DNA from: Fasciolopsis buskii
Lineage: Eukaryota; Platyhelminthes; Trematoda; Plagiorchiida; Fasciolidae
DNA length: 64,000 nucleotides
Assembly: GCA_008360955.1 (NCBI GenBank)
Contig: LUCM01004076.1
Span: forward strand, 102,952-166,951
Reading direction: 5' to 3'
Positions 40,901 through 55,900 of this stretch are shown one piece after another (the stretch's first letter is position 1; each line of letters begins with the position of its first letter). The translations under genes and the position numbers were made by a program. The notes below the pieces were generated by a model. That model saw nothing but the letters and a program-made list of their open reading frames with translations. It made no database searches and had not been told where the DNA came from.

Positions 40901-43900
40901 TTATCTTCAGACCAACAGCCTTGGCTTCGCATATAATCCGTCTTAGAATCGGCTGCGCATTTGCAGAACCCTCTTCCAGAGCAGGAGTATCGTCGACAAA
41001 TTTGAAGTCGGTGACTAAACACACTTGTTAGGGACCTGAAGCAATATACGCTTTATGGCGTAGCTGAGTAGAAACCGTGACAGAGGTGAGTCCTGGCTGA
41101 TACCGGAGTCAAAGGGGAAGTCTGGACGACGATGCGTATCTTTTTTGACAGGTAGTGTGCTCCTAACAATCTGATGTACTTTTCGGACATACCGTCATTT
41201 CGAAATGTGTGCCACAGTGACCTGTTTGTCAGCGCAGTTGAGTGCCTCACGGAGTTCGATGAAGCATGCCGTGATGAGTTGTTGGAACTTATACTTTTGT
41301 TCCAGTATTCGACAAAATTTAAAGATCTGATCAACACAATCTCTTTCACGACGAAGACCACATTGAAAATAGCAGATCCGCGCATCCTGAACAGCAACAA
41401 CGTGATTACACAATATTTATCCGCTGATTGATGCAGCTGATATCTCTGCAGTTCGCATACATGGTTGCCACTCTTTTTTGACATAAGCAGGAGAACAGAG
41501 ACTGTCCAGTCGTCGGAGAAAGAGTTGGGACCCCAAATACGATCAAATAACGTACCCAATAAACTTAGAAGAATTGGGAAGCAGGATATGCGCATTATTT
41601 GGGGCATATGACAGACGATAGAAGAGAATCGCGTGTACGACTATGTAACCTTCGAGATGAACCGGTAACACTGATTCAAGATATCGATGATTCAATTCAA
41701 ATTAGGACCGATTGTTAAATGTCAGTGGATTGTTGAGTGAATAGGGCCAAATCCGATGTTGTCAAGAAACGATAAAAACTAAATTATACCCTCATTAGAT
41801 TGTTAGATTAAAAAGATGGAATACCTGTTCCAGGAGAATTGGAGAAGGGCAGCAGCATCAGGTGAAGTAACAGTGGTCTCAGTTCTTCTATTGTTGTTTT
41901 GTCCTTGGAGTTTCCTAAGTATCATGTATGTCCGACCTGAAAATACTCTAATTATCAGGCTTGGTGATGGGTTTACATCTGGCCTGCCACATGCATTCAG
42001 CTATACTTTTCCTGTCCTTTTGAGTGAAGTCACTGAACTTATGGTGTGGCCTGTTGCTCGTTACTCAATTATTTACCTCCTCAATTATGGCTAGATTATA
42101 TCGGGCTAGGCGAGCAGTAACAGATACTATAACTTTAAACATATGTACAGTCTCACGGTAGGGTGTTGATACCGATGTCGAACCGGGCCGGTAGTTCAGT
42201 GTGGTGATGAACACTAATTTCTCCTGACTTAGGTGTGCACAGTGTTTTTATGGAAAATAGACTATGCATATCTTTTTTCCCACACCAAAATCAAGCCTAC
42301 ATTTTTTATCAGTTTTTACCTTTTGACTTACCTAGTCAAACCGGTGGCACCTCTGCCTCATAGTTTTCTTGCCTGGTATAGGAAAATGAATTTTGTATTT
42401 GAGTGGCCTAAGCCGTTATTGACATCTTGGGGTCTCATACCTCACCAGCATTTCTCCCGTTGTCAAATATCAAACCAGTGTTACTCGCAATGTTATCCTA
42501 TGGATTTAGTGCACCTTTCTACTGAAAATATTATTGCTGAATGTTTGCTTCCGTTTCACGCAAACGTGGCACAAAAGTCTAGGAAGCGCACGATAAACCA
42601 AGTGACGCTGTTTCTTCCTATCTAAATATTTCTTTCGGACAGAAACAGATCCTACCATGAATAACAGAAAACAGTGCACCTGCTCATTTATTTTATTATT
42701 TCCGCACTAAATGGGAAATATTTTGTGAAGTTTGCCCGAACCCAGTCTAGACTACACAATGTAAGTAACATTCGAGTTCATAGTTATACATACGCAATAA
42801 TGCTCATTTTTCTACACATGGCTATATGATCTCAGTGTAATGTGCTAGTTGCTCTTTCAGGAATGATAAATTGCACAATAGACATTGTCGGATGAGTAAA
42901 CACCTGTGTGACGGATTCCAAGTGAGCGGTAGTGATCAGACGGTCAGTATCACGGCTTTCGCACATTGGAGTCCCCAAATATGTTCCCATTGCAATCAGT
43001 CACTTCTCCCAGGCCCTTCAGGTGTTCCCTAATTGGTTGTGGCTATTTTCATGACGTTCTCCACATTCGAAGAGTAAATATCAAGAAAAATAACAAAAGA
43101 AGACTTTCCTGCATATTTCTTTAATTATCCATTTTCATATCGGGGTAAGATACATCCGGCTTTTCTGGCCTTCGAAAAATCATTCTTCACTCTCTTTATT
43201 ATCATTGCGAGATTTGCTCGAACGCCCGTTCCGACAGCCCGTACGTGTAGCCGCAACCCTAAGTTAACCGATGAAAATGACCCACGGATCGTCCGTCTCA
43301 AACCGATGAACAAACATGACAGTTTACTCACAAAATGTATCATAGATTCAAGTCAGCCCTGGGCTCTAATTTCTGTTCTAAACAACCTCTGGAGTGCACT
43401 CGGAAGATAAATCCAAATAACCAGGAATAAAAGCGGCCGTGAAACTCTGTTTCACCCCTAGTGCATCCGATCCTAATGGATGTCTAAATAAATTCGCAAA
43501 CGTCGGACGGAAAAAGTGGTGCAAGATTTTTCTGATGGATAGAAAAAATCCACAACCATTTAAAGCCAACATCTCGTCTTATTCGCCCCACAGGTAGTTT
43601 GCAACCTCGATCGATTCCTTTCGGAGACAATCTATGGTGCATAACACATTTTTCAAGATCCCAAGGTGACAGCTGGCCAGTTGGTCGGTTGCTCTTTTTG
43701 GGTAATATTTTACCAAAATATTAAGCCTTATATGTGTCATTAAACCAAAAATGAACGGGTCTGTTTTGATCCACATTGTAGTGCATCACTCTACCCGCAT
43801 GATCGGTGTCAGGAGGGGGCGGAAGGGTACAAATGTATTACACACGAAGAATTATAGGTCGCTGTGATAAGATTCTTGAGGCGAAACCTTACATGAAGTG

Positions 43901-46900
43901 GAGGTGCGACAAAATAAAGTAGCGGGAATCGACAGTTAGGTTGCTATTCGAAAAGATTTGTACAGTCCTTTTTGCAAGGTACTATATAAATCAGCTCCAT
44001 TCGGTTTGACGGTCGAAAACAGTCAAACGTTACTGAACGCTTTGATAATTTTTCAAACTGCTGGTATTTTACTTCAGGTTGACTTGCTTCAGAACATTTT
44101 TGCTCCGAAACCTGGCTCATTGATATTTTTATTCCACGTGTGGCAGAATAGTCAGGTGCCACTTGCATGTGAAATTAGCTCACGAGCAATAACCAGGAAG
44201 CTTCATGATTAATGCAGAGATGGAACCCAGCATATTGGACCCTGATTATTGAAGCCCAAAGCGGTAATTCATGGTAAGCAACATGAACCAACAAGCAATA
44301 TGGGAAAATTACAAGTTATAAGCGTTGATGTAGATGAGACTGCTTGTCGTGATTTCTGCATTTGAATCTAGTGCAATAGTTTCTATCCCAAGAAAAAAGT
44401 TGATGTTTGGTATCTTGTCTCACTTATAAAACCCGATTTGAGAAAACACAAGTTGGCGAACAAGCTCGTTTTCAGTTGTTGGTGAATTTCGGCTATCATG
44501 AACTCGTGAACAGTTAAGCCATTTAACCATGGGTTTCTCGATTTCATTAATAAGATTTTTATTCAATTTCTCTTTTGATGGCAATTTTCTAACAGAACCG
44601 GAAAAGTCTGATCACTGATCAGCTTCACTCTCCTTACAGTCTTGCGTTGGACTACGTTCGTAACGAGATCTACTGGGTAGATGGTACCCGAGGCTCTGTG
44701 GACGCTTACCAGCTGAGTAGACAAACGAGACGAACGGTGATTCAGTCTACAGATTACTATCCAGTTTGGGTCGCAGTATTTGAAGACTGGGTTTACTGGT
44801 CTGACCAAAAACAGAATGCGTTGTTTCGTGCAAACAAACTGAACGGTGAGGAGCACAACTGTCCTAAAGTCTGTTTTGAATTATTTTCTATGGTTTTATC
44901 AGTGAGGAGCCTTTAGATACTTGGAATAACATGTGACCTTGAGGGAACTCGTGATTTTTCCCCATTCTTTGTTGTAGAATTCTACCTGTTTTCTGTAACA
45001 CAAAATTTTGGAGCTGTGCGACAGATGATACTTCCACTTCACTTATCAAAGAACAAATTACTATAAGGATAGTATTGAAAAACGAAACATCAGTGTCAGC
45101 TGGACTCTTCAACCCTTAGAAGATAGCCGTATTCCTGTCTTTGGACCAGCGAAGCGTTCCACATATTTTAAACTGGTTCTTTATTGCACAACCATTTCAT
45201 CCCTATTAGCAATCTCTTTTGTAATGTAAATTCACCATGGTATAAGTGGATTTATGCTTGTAAGTCAACGTCGCGTGAGGGCTATGTCAATGAGGCCGTT
45301 CTCCATAATCTATTTATGGCCAGCCCGGTTAGTCTAAACTGCTATGATACTTAGCTCAAATTCGTTCAACTTCAATTCTCCCTCCACCTTAGGCAGAATT
45401 ATCGTGGACGAATACTACTGACAATTCCTAACAGAAATGAAACAACTGTACAATTATGCTCCCATGGCTGTCAGAGACGAATCGAGCATAGATGCTGCGT
45501 GGTGAATGGTTTTTGCAAGCACACTCAATCTGCCTCAGCTGAGAAATATTCTACGAATCTCAATAGTAGGTTAGACTTCGCACCAGTGCACAGAATTTAT
45601 GCGTTTCGGAAATTCGGGACAGTGTACAAAAACAGAAGGCCCATATTCTCTGTAATCGAGCAATATTTCTTCGTTTAATATGTATATATTTACATATAGC
45701 CTAGGAGCAAAGCGTACCGTGCATTAAACCACACGCATACAACAGGTTGGTGGACCTTCTGTATACAAGTGCAGGGCTGCGAACTGCTGACAACTACAAT
45801 CTTGATTGGTTCAAATGCAAGCCAACAGCAAGACGCAGGCATACTACGGTGATGTAAACAAAGCCCATAGCCGTCACGTTCAGAGGTGGAATTGGCCTTG
45901 GGGATAGCGATAATATATGGCCAAGCGGTGGTTGTATGTCTTTTTATCACAGAATCTCGAAATCTGAGGCGAGTCCTAATGACTATATGCAATCTACAAC
46001 GTTCTTTGTTTTACTTAACTGACCGTATGTCGAACCAGCACGATTGGTTTCGAGGCATATAACTATGACGTTATTACGCCATCGCTCCTCTGCGAACTAA
46101 CTATATTTGTTTCGAAACGTGGGAACAGCTTACTCGATAAAAACAAATCACCACTGTTTCGCACCAATTTCGTTGGACAGTGAACAATCGTGTATGGCGT
46201 AGAATCACCCCATATTTCTCGAGTCATGCTTCAAGGTCACTCACGCCACTCGAAGATTGGACTAGATTAACTGAGCACAAACTCGGTAGAGCTGAAACAA
46301 AAGAGTACGTAGGTGTGCGTTCGTGTGTATGAACGAACGAAAGAAAGGGGTGGACGTAATTATTTGAACTCTGCTTCATCTTACACAATCGGCTTATATC
46401 TCCGACCGCCTGGCCGCACTGTATGAGCGTGACCAACTTAAAGTGGACATAATTTTCGGTCAACAACTAGTACGGTCGTACGACCATATCCTGGCAATAG
46501 GCACATATATACATGCACACACACACAGGGACATGCTCATGCCAGGATAATCTGCTGCATAAAAGAAAGATTCAGCCGGAAACCCAGGTATGCTATGTAA
46601 AAGCATTCACTGACTCAATTATGCCTCATTTCTCACAGTACTGTGGGACTTGGCTAATCTAGGAGAGAACAAATCCGTCAATCAACTGCTAAGCATCGGA
46701 AACATGACCAAGCCTGAATGCGAGTGGGCCTGGAAACTTGGTACATCATTTTTGCAAAGCATCACTGGAACAAGATGGCAAGGGATATCCTATTCTGTGT
46801 AAACATTTGTTGTTCTCTACCCCAGAGTAGCCGAAACATAAAAACATGCAAATACACACAGGCAAACAGATATGAAGACACTGTTTGTAACAACTAATGG

Positions 46901-49900
46901 TTCTAGGTTGTCGTTCCAGTTTTGATCGTTAGAAAACTAGTCTTGAGAAAGGTTATCCGTGCTAGCCGAGACGTTGCCGAATGAAAAACTGTTCCGGCCA
47001 TGGTGTGTCACTAAATTAGTAAATGTTTTCGTAAAACAATTTACATGGCTTATCGTTATTTCGACACATTACCAGTCGAACTCGGTTCCGACAGGGAAAT
47101 CCTAATCGGTCATGAATCACCATTTCAATGAGGACAACCGGAGATTTTGACCCCGAAAAATGTGAAAAGAACCAAACGAGTGTACGGGTGCCAATGAATT
47201 TTTTCATCGTTTTTGATAAAAGGGTTTTAACTTTATTTAGTTCTGATCCATGATTTTCTTGTTCCCATGGTTCAGTTTACACCGCAATTAGTACCGTGTA
47301 GGGAGGGATGGGAAGACAGTTTTTCTGTAGTGGTTTTTCGTTAACCTTTGAGTGCTAATGACCGGTTTTCCAGTCCATGCGCTTTTTGGTTAGCTTAGAT
47401 AGGCGATCTGTACATTCCAAGGTTTCTATTGGAGAGGCGGTCCGGGGAGTTCCTTTAATTCACGTATGTTAGAATGATGTATCCAGAAAGTAGAAACACT
47501 GGACCAACATACCTCTTTGTTAGAACACCTTTCCCTTGCTCTAAAATGACGAAAGCATTTTACGGAAGCGAGTGAACTGGTGGGGGATTTTTAAAACGAT
47601 CACTCATTGGTAAACAATCAGGTACAACAACCAAATTTATCCCTCTAGGCAGACACGGCAGCATCTACTTACCATGACACGCATAAAATTCGCATAAGAT
47701 ATGCAAACATATGCAGGTATCTCGTCAACGTGGTAATTCGCTTTAGCCGATGTTTTCAGCACTAAAGCGATCTGTCGGGTTAGAACGTTCAAGCACACTT
47801 GACCTTTGGAGAAATAACATCTTGCCCTGAATTTTTCCCAAGTAGTTCCCTAGACAGGCACTGAACTTGCATTAGATTACCTTGTTCCGACAGAAATGCT
47901 CATCTAATCATGTCTTCGACGATAACACTCGTGTAGCGAAAATATTAACACGAATTCAAGTGCTCCATTTCCGCTGGTCACCTTTCAATCCCATCTCCAC
48001 ATTGTCCACTTCGGACGAAGCTTTCGCTTGCGTTCAGTCGGCAAAGAAACAGGAATGCACCTCCTTGCTCGAAATGCTTGCTTAGTATCACAGCGAGACA
48101 GTGTGATGGAGGTTTTATCGTCCTATACGTTATCACTGTCATCCGCTAAACATGAGCAATCTTAACCTGTAGATCTGAACAGGCCACCCAGATCTTTAGC
48201 ACGGTCTGCGTATGGTCTCTCGCTCAATGAGCACTGTTACGGCTCGATTTTAGTTCATAATATGACAAACTGTAACTGGTACGAGTATAAGCGTGTTTAG
48301 TTATGTTGACGTTTTCCGAACCTTCCATATGGAACGTTCATACCAAAAGTTACTTAGAGATGGAAAGTTTAGTTGAACAACGTAATGCTGTTTACCGATG
48401 GACTGGTGAGAATAAACTAATCCGAGTGGGAATACCCGAATGGCGATTCTTAACAAGCCGAATAAAATGAGACTCACGGAGTTCCAACCACGAACTGCCG
48501 GTGAGTGAAACATTTCGCCAGATGCGTTTGTATTGTGTTGTGATCAACGTAGTTTTCAGGTACAAAAACCATAACCCTTGTGGTAAAATTCAGCAATTTG
48601 TCGATGAAGCGAATTGTTACGTATCGTCACAAGTCAAATTACCATTGCAAATCATGCGAATATATTCTTCAAAGGTCCACTGTCATCTGGGTTGGCAGAG
48701 GCTGCCCTCAGTGAACATCGGTCAACCTCTACACAGAACTTGTTCAGTTCCATACACACAGGAGCTTATGTTTTCGGCAAAATGAGATGGTGCATGCTGA
48801 TACTTGCGCTAACAGCTAGAATTTGTTTGATTTTCGACCGCTGAGAGGGAGAGAATTCTAATTGAGAACATTTCCTACTAGTAAAAATGGCTTGTTTTGA
48901 TCACCATTGGTCGAAGAAGGACCCAATGAAAGAAGCCGCCCTTGTCTGTCAGAAGATTAACTGCAACAGTACTAGAACCAAATCATAGATTATCGAAAAA
49001 AGTTCGATTTCGTTCCTTCTTTTTTTCCTTTATTTCTGTCAGCAGTGACTAGGCTCTTGTGTGATCAGTTGTTTTTACAGGACGTACTGGCAACCAGCTG
49101 TACAAACACAGAATGACCTGAGAAATACGCTGTTTATCCTCAAGAAAGGACACCAATTAACTCAGTGGTTCAGTCATGTCACAAACTTTGAACTCAGAAA
49201 CAGTGACATCGATGTGTTTATTTCATTCTCATCTTGGTACGAGGTCGACGGGCTATGTGCATCGCAAAGAGTATGCGAACTAAGCAAAGAATGTTGTGAC
49301 TTCTCACTCGGTTTACGTTCAGGAATCTAAACCAGCGTGTGTATGCATGTTTCTGTGTTCGTTCCAGAACGGCTTGAAAGTGTTATCGACTTTTATAAGT
49401 TATTCCTTATTCGAAATGGTCCAACAATCTTTTGAAAGAATACTTACCTAGTCACGAAACCCATGCTATAGGTCATCTTCTATGTAACTGTTTCGACGGA
49501 TGTATTAGGATGCATCATATCTAACTGTCGGAAGTTGCTGCGCATTATTGTCACACATTAACACATATATGTACAGGTGGCTGCCGAGGATTACACGAGA
49601 TAATCTTTGACAGATTGCTTTAAGTGATGACATATTACCTCGAGCGTTCCTAGGGTGAAGATAGAATGGGCTCAGGCTCACTGCTAAGCACATTTGAGCG
49701 AGCAGCACCAGTGTTCAGGTGCATGGCAGAGTTTTACTTGGAAAACACTCTACTTTTAAAATACCACAAGTTTGGTGACGACATTGTGATTTGACGATCG
49801 TCGCTCATTTCCGCGCAATGCTTCTGTTCCTCGCCTATCTTGATTTAATGCATTCCACCGGAGACTGTGAGTTGAACCTTTTGATCACCAGTTTTACTGG

Positions 49901-52900
49901 AAGCCCGGATATCGTTGAACTTCTGATACGAATAGATCAAAATGGCTTTGAGGATGAGGATGGGGTCCGCGAAGCCTACCCAGTAATTGGGTTGAGTGTC
50001 GCAGGGGTAGGTTCCAGACCGATGATCTGTTGGTTAGGTTGGACAATCGGTTTAAGTTTATGCAACTATTAACGTAGCACCAATGCGCTATAGTCTTAAT
50101 ATCTACCTCCCATCGCCAACAACTAAAAGAGAAAAAAAGAAAAAAATAGTGAATGTCAACTGCAAAATAATAAGTTGAACAATTATCCAGAAGGGGAAAG
50201 ATTTTGGTCGCACGAGTGCCACCTACTGCGACATTTAGCCACGCTGCCCACTGTCTCTAGCCGTTGCTCGTGGGGATATCGTGGACCCCAATCTGGTTGT
50301 CTATCTGAACCTACACCAGCCGGACAATTGGTTTCAATCTTTCATATCGTACAGTGATATCAGCCACTGGCTATCTCGAACCATCATCCAACTACAACCT
50401 GTCCTGGAGACCAGCGTAAAACAAGACAGTCGTTCTGTTGGCACGCGAAAAACGTAGCCCAACTACCTTAACCTACTTTGATTCATTGCCTAGTCTAAGG
50501 ATTAAACGTTGGAACCCAGTTCCTTATACTTTACCTCTAAGTTACCGCCAAAATTTACCCATCATAGCCTTCCGGTAGTACGAAGACAAAGGTGTTCAAA
50601 CACCGAAAGGCCTCGCTTATGTTCCCCCACCGATTAAGTTTCTGAACCGTATAGCATTAGCAACTTCACTGCTGCTGTGTAATTCCTACCTTTGATCGAA
50701 AACCGGATGTCACGCCGACAACCCAGAAGCCTCCAGTTGGTGAATGCCAGCCGAGCCTTCTGCACACGCGAAGATACCTAGTCCGCTATACGACCACTTG
50801 GTGAGGCATAACTGCTCAAGTAACTAAATCACTGCTTCACCCGATTCTTCCTCGGCCAAAGCCAACTGTTCGAAATCGGAGGTTGTAGAAGTGAGGCTGA
50901 TTTCTCTGACACACCTGTCAATGCGCGGCAACGACACAAAAATACACGATCAATCGAGTTTAGAGAGGTTATAGAGCGCCGGAAGAGTTGCCACAAAATG
51001 AATATTTAGTCAATAAAACCCCGAATGGGTCGGAAACCGGTTTACTTCTCACGCATACATCTTTCGCGGGTACTAAGCAATTAGCGAAGAATAATGAGCG
51101 CGAACAGCTGGGAGATGATGCTTAAAAAATTGTTTTTCACATATGGACCTATCATCTTTGTAAATGGGTCCAGTCACCGATTCGCACTAGTGCTTAGGAA
51201 TTTCCTCGCTTGCTTAGGTTGGTCCTTGGAATATTGTTAACCTCGACATTATCACTGTACCACCATCTTTGAAGAAAGATTGGGACGACCTATCTGGTCC
51301 AGGTGCCTTATACGTTTTATGAAACACTCCCCTGATAACCTCCATTTCTGATGCACCACTGGCATCCACATGCACTAGTTAACTAGTGGACATAAGTGGA
51401 AAGTCCACTGTGAGCTGCTCCCTAAAATCTTCCGCCCAACGCTTCATCCAGTGCTCCTGAGTGAATCACTAACCCACCGGGTTCCTTGATCACATAGTTT
51501 ACACTTAGCTTCCGTGGACCCGTGTTCATAATCAATTGGTAAGGGTTGTGAATTTATCGAGAGCCGCGGTCTTTTTCACTTCTCTATATTTTCTCATCCA
51601 CTGCTGCTTGCGGTCGGTTGACGTCTCAGAGAATGGGTCTGGCAGGCGATGAGGTGTGACAGGAGTATGGGGGATCTACTACCGGATCTTTTGTTTAAAG
51701 AATTTTGCAAAAGAATTGTTGGAAGGTCCTCAATAAGCACACTGTGAGAATCCAAGTTAGACAACCGGATGGCTTACAGTGCTTCGCAATATCAAATTCT
51801 CACCACGATCTACCATACCTATCACAAACTTTAGACGATAGGTTCCACTGGCTAAAAAAGAACACGAAAAGAATTAGTAGCGACGATACTCACGATTTAT
51901 GAATGACCCCGAACCGTTGTGGATAAGCCAATACAATTAGCACCGGCACAGTTAAGTCACAGACTGTTGTAGTGACTTTTTGTCTACCACAAACTAATCA
52001 CTGCAAATTACATACACGCTTTCTGTGCATAGGGGGGGAGGTCCTGAGCAGTAGTATTGTGTCTTAAGCACCAAGGTAGCTGTCGCCGTTTTTCTAGACA
52101 ACCCTACTCTGTGTTCAAAAAGATTTATCGTAACCCCGCAACTTTTCTGGTTCATTTCCCACCCCAAAGCAGACACTAACGGGGCCACAGTTTACATAAA
52201 ACATATTCATTTGATAAAGAATTATCAGGAAGTGACAGTTGTGATTCACCTACGAATTCTTTCACGGGAAGCTTACAGGCGCAAATTCAAAGCGAAAAAA
52301 GTAAGATTCTGGTGACGTTTGTCTATTCTAATTGTTGCCGTATGGTCATTTTTCGACAGAATAGTAATAGGTGCGCATACCTGATGGGGACAGCAATCGT
52401 AAAACCGGTCCTGTTCTTCCGAGGAACTCGTGCCCACTCGTGCATATGCAACCTATTTAATGTACGCATCCATGCATACATATATGTAAGACGAATGGCG
52501 ACATATGTAGGGTGTGTCACCGGTACCCGCATGGAAAGGTAACATAATCTGAGATACAACTGAGAGAACCAAAATCACGTTTCTTCTCACACGGGTTAGA
52601 TGTGAGCACATTATTCAGCAAGTTAAGGTTATTTCGGTCCCCATCCCCGATGCCTACGCTCATTCTACTTTCCGCTTCCCAGTAACGTGTAACTGACTAC
52701 ACTAACACTGCTTCACTTCTGAATCCTTTATCTCTTTATCTTTTATGAGATGATGACCGTAAAATTGTGACCGAATTGCGGACATCTGACTGTAGAAAAG
52801 CCTTGGCAAATGTGAATGGCGGTGTAGAATTCACAAATTTCAACCCTTATGACAAGTAATCTATCAATGAGATCTGAACGAAAACAAAAGTTTTACAACG

Positions 52901-55900
52901 TTCGAATATTTGCATTTTTCCCGGAGTATCAGTTGCAGTCTGTTTATAGTTGGTTGCAGACTTTAGACAGCAGATTTTTTGCATGCTTCAATCAAAGGGA
53001 GAGTGCCTTGCAGTAGTAGAGGTTATTATGCTTGACTGGAGTTGCGATCATAATTCTAGGAGATTGAAAGCATCATAAGAGTTGTCGCGCTCATCTTGTT
53101 TTTCCTAGTGCCTCCTCTTCGTCTGTTCCAAACAAGCATTAAATCTGGCAAAGGAACCCAATTTTTCCGTTCCTGTGCAATAAAGAGTCTTTATTATCTA
53201 ACCCTAATGTGGAGCACCCTATTTGGACTCGCTTTTGACATAAATACTTTCGTTTGGATCGATTAGAAACTAGTGGAGAGTTAATTTTGGTTGGATACGA
53301 GTTACTTGTCCTGACGTTTGTTTGTAACGACTCGATTGTTTCATGTCACTTTAGTCAACCTAATCAAACTTGTTTTTGGAAAACTCCAAACTATTCGCTC
53401 TTTTTCTAAGTGCCGTTACTATTCGATCATGAATGTTATTGTCATTTTCACGCTATATTTGGTCGATCAAAAAATTTCACTTATCTTTCTTCCGTTTGTT
53501 TTAATCTCGTCGATTTCTAGTGTTCATTTGTTTGGTTTTTTCTGCTATTCAGGCGCAGATGTGGAACTGATGTTCCATGTGGCGAATCCGTTCAGTTTTC
53601 GTTTGCAGCATGATCTGCTTCGTCCCGTGTGGATTAACCGATGTGCTCGTCATTCATGTACACATTTGTGTCTACCCGTCCCGTTGCGTTCCTATCCAAA
53701 CTACTCCGAACCATTTCGTTGCACCTGTCCGGACGGTTGGGAAACCGATCCTCGAGATTCCACTCATTGTCGTCAAATCAATTGGAACAACGAAAGCCGT
53801 ATGGGCAACTGGACTGGCCTCTTGAGTCCAGGTTAGCATGTCCACCATTTCTATGTCTGTTTGTTAGTCAGCAACACTGAGTGGAAAAGTAGCGAGTTGG
53901 AGTTGTAATTCGTGCGTCTAAAATATTGTAAAACTTTTGTACAACTCGAAGAGTTAGATGCCATTGGGAATGCAATTTCTATACCAGAAATCGGAAGTCA
54001 CGAGCCTCCATCGAATCGACAAGCTTCCGTTTACCGGATCCTTTGAACAGCCTAGATATTGATTGTTGAAGTCGATTTACGAAAGTAATGAACATTCTAT
54101 TTTGTAGCAAAACTAAACTAGAGACCATGGGTGGGGGCGAAGAAAACACACGATTGTCCAATAGCTACCATAGTTTTGGCCTACCTCGTCATAATCCTAG
54201 GACGGACAATCAGCTGTGATGTCAAGTAGTATTGTATTGTATTGTATTGTATTGTATTTGTCGCCCTGGCGGATAATCTGTCGTAACTTAACGGGGCTTT
54301 CTAACACTTCATTTCTAACAATCATTTTCACAACTCACTATGGCGATGTGTTGGTCATCTGTCGGTCAGATCTTTTGACTGTTGAGTCACGTTTTGCTAT
54401 AGATGAACTAACGATTGCCTTCCTCCTTGAAGGCACATCGGTAGTTTTTCCCATTCATTTGATAATTTTCCAATTCTAACTTGTCTTATTTAAGTCAATC
54501 TTACAACCATGAAGATTTGTTTAGATATGGATCTTTCTGTCTGAAGTAGACGTACTCTGATTGTGATATTAACAGCACAGTCGTACAATGTGAAGCACTA
54601 ACATTGTGTTGGCTCCATCCTGTTCCATATATGTGTGCAAAGCAGAAGTTTGATGCAACTTCGGGTTTCTCCTCCAGTAGTCAGTTTTCTGTCACCCATG
54701 CTCGTTGGTGTCAGTCCTGTTCAACCAGCTCTAACCGCTACGTGTACAAAGTGACCACTTTGAAAACTTTGATTCAGAAGGCAGTTTGCTGAGTTCTGTT
54801 CCTAAAAGAATTTCTCGTTGAACTAGCCTTATTCACCCCGTTGGAGCTTTCGTAGTATCTGTGGATGTGATGCAGGTTTAACTCGTCGATAAAGACCCGA
54901 GTCAGTGAGCTGCGAAAGCTTTGGAGATTTTATGCTAATACCATATAGCCCAATATCCCCAGCGTTACCTCTAAGGATTTCACTGCTTACTGAAATTTCG
55001 GTACTTCAAGATGAATCAGTCGTTACGAAAAATCCCTTTTACTCACATCATTGTAAGCTTGCGCACTGCGAAGATGGAGAACTAAACTCACTATGACTGG
55101 ATGATTTTACGGCACTTTTTGATCACAAAGTTTCGGGTAAGTCTGTTGAGATGTCCCCAACCAATTGCCACGACGGTCTGATTGTACGATAAAGAATAAC
55201 CGGCTACCGTGGCCCCGAAACGTGAGAGTTTTTTCACTTAGCGCAGTCCTTTTTTTGAATCAGGATTCCCATCTTTTAAAATGTAATCGACACTTGCAGA
55301 TTTCGAGTTTGTTCGGTTTTAGGAACAGTGAATGCCGTAAATTATCATGAATCAGTATCGCGCGCAGTCCAGAAGGAATGAAATTTCGACGGCATTTGTC
55401 ATATAGTAAACGTGTATTTAGTAACTATTCCACTCATCCTCTTATTTGCAGTGTATTTTATCAAGCTCATATCATTAATAACCAGTTTACGCAATCACGT
55501 TTTGATCAAGTAAAAGATTCACAGTTTCATAGTTCATCGTAAACAGCCATGAAATCAGGCTTCGAATTTTTTCGCTCTCACAAATTTGGGTGTTTTGATA
55601 ATACATAGCAGCATTATTATTTGTTCAGCAATTCATAACTTTACTTATCATTCCTGTTTCGCTCCAGTAAATGATGTTGATTGTCTGAAGCCCTTGACTA
55701 CGTTAGAATCTCATGTCCGCTCGATTTTCGACTCGATAAGAATCGGTGAGCCGACCTCGTACGGTGGCCTGATCCAAGGTCATTGTTGCAACAGTATATT
55801 GGCCAGTCGGATAATTGATTTGGCCACCTGTCTTTGTCTCATTATAGTGTGGTGGAAATAAAATGCCCTTTTTCTCCGGCAGTCTGCCTCATCAATAAAG

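Larger units (their letters stand above)
31738..44595 (+). other. Intron 9 (12.9 kb)
   Basis: This is the longest intron of the gene. It holds two trinucleotide tracts (32.8 and 36.0 kb), an unassigned minus-strand ORF at 37.1-37.5 kb and an antisense LINE reverse-transcriptase relic at 40.6-41.6 kb. Several 60-130-codon ORFs (for example 41816-42094 and 42233-42625) show no domain and no phase-compatible splice sites. Confidence 0.75.

Noticed and set aside
42180..42240. tRNA A-box-like string (GGTAGTTCAGTGTGG)
   Set aside because: No B box at the proper distance and no SINE tail.
42233..42625. 130-codon ORF in intron 9
   Set aside because: Hydrophobic start but no family resemblance and no phase-0 acceptor; exons 9 and 10 join directly by homology.
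49061..49330. ORF after a strong TTTTTACAG acceptor in intron 10
   Set aside because: Its frame needs a phase-2 junction while exon 10 ends in phase 1, and exon 10 joins exon 11 directly by phase and homology.
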